Source: Streptomyces sp. SAT1
Lineage (GTDB): Bacteria; Actinomycetota; Actinomycetes; Streptomycetales; Streptomycetaceae
Direction: 5' to 3'
Assembly: GCF_001654495.1 (NCBI RefSeq)
Contig: NZ_CP015849.1
Location: forward strand, 2,827,501-2,891,500
DNA: 64,000 nucleotides
Of the stretch, positions 62,666 to 64,000 are shown piece by piece (position 1 is the first letter of the stretch; each line of letters starts with the position of its first letter). Below the pieces are notes generated by a model, which ran no database searches, was not told the origin of the DNA, and saw nothing but the letters and a program-made list of their open reading frames with translations. The position numbers and the translations under genes are program-made.

Positions 62666-63508
62666 TCAGTCCTCGAAGAGGCCGCGCGCCGCCGCCTTCG
62701 CATCGAACTCCTCCAGGCGTGCCTGCGCGTCGGGCAGGTCGTCGCACATGGCCTCCAGGAGCACCCGGCCCAGCAGCATCGGCGCACAGGCGGTGTCGAA
62801 GGCGAGCCCGGTGCCGACGGCGGCGGGCAGCAGCAGGTCGCTGTGGCGGGCGACCGGGGCGAACGCCGAGTCGGCGACGGTGACGACGGCCAGCCCGGCC
62901 TCCTTGGCGTGGGCGAGGGTGTCCACCACCTCCCGCGGATGGCGCGGCAGCGCGAAGCACAGCAGCGCCGACGCCCCGGCCCGTACGGCGCCGTCGATAC
63001 GGTCCTCGATCATCGATCCGCCCTCGTGGAGCAGCCGTACGTCCGGGTGCACCTTGGCCGCGAAGTACGCGAAGCCGTACGCCTGGGAGGCCGCGGCGCG
63101 CAGGCCGAGGACGGGCAGCGGGCGCGAGGCGGCGAGCAGGCGCCCGGCCTCCCGCACCGGGCCCGGATCGGCCAGCGCCTCGGCCAGGTGCCGCAGGTTC
63201 TCGATCTCCGCCTCGACGGCCTGCTGGTACTCGTTGGCCGACTCCGCGCGCGCCACCGGCTCGGCGGGCGCGACCTCGCGCAGATGGCGGCGCAGCGCCG
63301 GGTAGCCGTCGAAGCCGAGGGCGACCGCGAAGCGGGTGACCGACGGCTGGCTGACCCCGGCCAGTTCGGCCAGCTCGACGCTGGACAGGAACGGCACGTC
63401 GGCGGCGCGCCGCACCATGCTGTGCGCGATGCGCCGCTGGGTCGGTGTCAGCCGGTGCCCTTCGAAGAGCGCCTGCAACCGCGCGGCAGGACTCTCGGTC
63501 ACGCTCAT
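62666..63508 (-). CDS. MurR/RpiR family transcriptional regulator
   Basis: A 280-residue regulator. Residues 1-80 are the RpiR helix-turn-helix (RLTPTQRRIAHSMVRRAADV, ELAELAGVSQPSVTRFAVAL, GFDGYPALRRHLREV). Residues about 120-250 form a SIS sugar-phosphate-binding domain (PLPVLGLRAAASQAYGFAYF, AGASALLCFALPRHPREVVD, LAVVTVADSAFAPVARHSDL). RpiR proteins usually respond to phosphosugars. The ATG at 63508 has GGAGGGGGAG before it. A CTATTCA heptamer identical to the hutU operator arms lies about 60 bases upstream, so a link to hut control is possible but unproven. Confidence 0.93.
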   Translation of the reverse strand: MSVTESPAARLQALFEGHRLTPTQRRIAHSMVRRAADVPFLSSVELAELAGVSQPSVTRFAVALGFDGYPALRRHLREVAPAEPVARAESANEYQQAVEAEIENLRHLAEALADPGPVREAGRLLAASRPLPVLGLRAAASQAYGFAYFAAKVHPDVRLLHEGGSMIEDRIDGAVRAGASALLCFALPRHPREVVDTLAHAKEAGLAVVTVADSAFAPVARHSDLLLPAAVGTGLAFDTACAPMLLGRVLLEAMCDDLPDAQARLEEFDAKAAARGLFED

Positions 63509-63860
63509 GACGTGCTCCCCCTCCAGAAGTCGTCGACGCCCCGGGAGAGTACTCCCCGACCAGTTCCTATTCAGACACCAAGAACTCTGCATGACCCCAT
63601 ACAGACGAGGCAAGGGAACCGCCAAGTGTCGCCCTATCGGCACGGAACGCGACCGTCGGCGTGCTAATCGTGACCGTACGCGGTGCACGCGACCCCTGTG
63701 CCCGCGCTCCGGCCCCCACCCGGGGCCGAGGTGACGGCCGCCGCCGTCGGTGCGCCCGCCGCAGCCGCAGTCCGGGTGGCACCGGCGGCGGACGGCCCCC
63801 GGACGGGGCGGGGGGTTAGCACCAGTGCGGGCGGGCGGGCGGCTCTCTAGCCTGGTGCGC
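63509..63860. promoter_or_regulatory. 352-base divergent region upstream of the RpiR gene
   Basis: No gene is seen. 63560-63680 is less G/C-rich and probably contains the RpiR promoter on the minus strand; CTATTCA is at 63567-63573. 63700-63830 is G/C-rich without clear structure. Just before the last gene, TCTCTAGCCTGGTGCGCATG has a -10-like TAGCCT about ten bases from the ATG and no ribosome site, which would fit a leaderless transcript. Confidence 0.45.
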
Positions 63861-64000
63861 ATGAGCGGAATGGACGCGCGGGACACCGACCTCAAGAAGG
63901 AACTCGACGCCACCTTGCAGGCTCGCAGGGAGCTGGGTTCGGAGTACGAGTCGGAGCTGGTCGACTCGTTCCTGGAGAAGGTCGACCAGCGCATCGACGG
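63861..64000 (+). CDS. hypothetical protein, N-terminal part
   Basis: The ATG at 63861 opens a frame of 46 complete codons that runs off the window: MSGMDARDTDLKKELDATLQ, then ARRELGSEYESELVDSFLEK and VDQRID. This charged helical start is like that of small streptomycete integral membrane proteins with later hydrophobic helices, as I recall the neighbour of hutU and rpiR in S. coelicolor. The rest lies outside the window, so no function can be given. No ribosome site precedes it; translation may be leaderless. Confidence 0.7.
   Translation, partial: MSGMDARDTDLKKELDATLQARRELGSEYESELVDSFLEKVDQRID

Overview
The window is chromosomal DNA of a Streptomyces or very close relative. It is extremely G+C-rich, with G/C-biased third codon positions and many GTG starts. 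It carries the developmental regulator WhiB, an 87-residue protein that I recognise along its whole length. Gene order matches, from memory, the Streptomyces coelicolor SCO302x to SCO307x core region. I see no tRNA, rRNA, CRISPR array, prophage or biosynthetic cluster. The only mobile DNA is an IS4-type insertion sequence abutting a small MITE-like element at 20.70-22.42 kb.

Layout. 0-2 kb: the 5' part of a SpoIIM-like membrane protein, an RDD membrane protein and an unknown protein. 2-9.6 kb (minus strand): S-adenosylhomocysteinase, a zinc-type CDF transporter, and a mannose-phosphate block (manA, a SIS-domain PGI/PMI-like protein, a 56-residue Trm112-type zinc protein, the phosphomannomutase manB). 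9.8-17 kb: DUF3499, a zincin-like protein, DUF5719, a giant membrane glycosyltransferase and whiB. 17.7-23.5 kb (plus): a cysteine-dioxygenase-like cupin, the F420 genes fbiA and fbiB, the IS/MITE pair and an AlkA-like DNA glycosylase. 24-38 kb: a mannose-1-phosphate guanylyltransferase-like protein, a PGRP amidase, a TIGR03089 protein, five LytR-CpsA-Psr (LCP) genes with an ExoA-like glycosyltransferase and a thioesterase, then a 16-cysteine copper-storage-like protein. 38-46.8 kb: a DUF574 methyltransferase, an acyl-CoA dehydrogenase, UDP-glucose dehydrogenase, a CGNR regulator divergent from a VOC protein, a renal-dipeptidase homologue, purE, purK and a GtrA protein. 46.8-51 kb: a two-component system divergent from a POT peptide transporter. 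51.6-53.9 kb: the SigI partner-switch module (prsI, arsI, sigI). 54-59.4 kb: a four-gene histidine-utilisation operon whose genes all overlap by 4 bases. 59.7-64 kb: a Roadblock/LC7 and winged-helix operon, a membrane protein, an RpiR regulator and the start of another gene.

Several sets work together. manA, the SIS protein, manB and the guanylyltransferase make GDP-mannose precursors. The large glycosyltransferase, the ExoA-like enzyme, UDP-glucose dehydrogenase and five LCP ligases fit assembly of cell-wall glycopolymers and their attachment to peptidoglycan. fbiA and fbiB complete coenzyme F420. hutU, an M20 amidohydrolase, hutF and hutI would take urocanate to glutamate. prsI, arsI and sigI form a phosphorylation-controlled sigma switch. 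Much of the block from sahH to gtrA keeps the order of the Mycobacterium tuberculosis sahH-manA-whiB2-fbiAB-LCP-purEK region, so it is an old actinobacterial neighbourhood.

The least explained items are the GTPase-less Roadblock operon, the IS/MITE pair sharing CTAG target copies, the GTTAC operator array at 42.6 kb, the hutU operator, a structured leader before the peptide transporter, and several short tandem repeats between genes.
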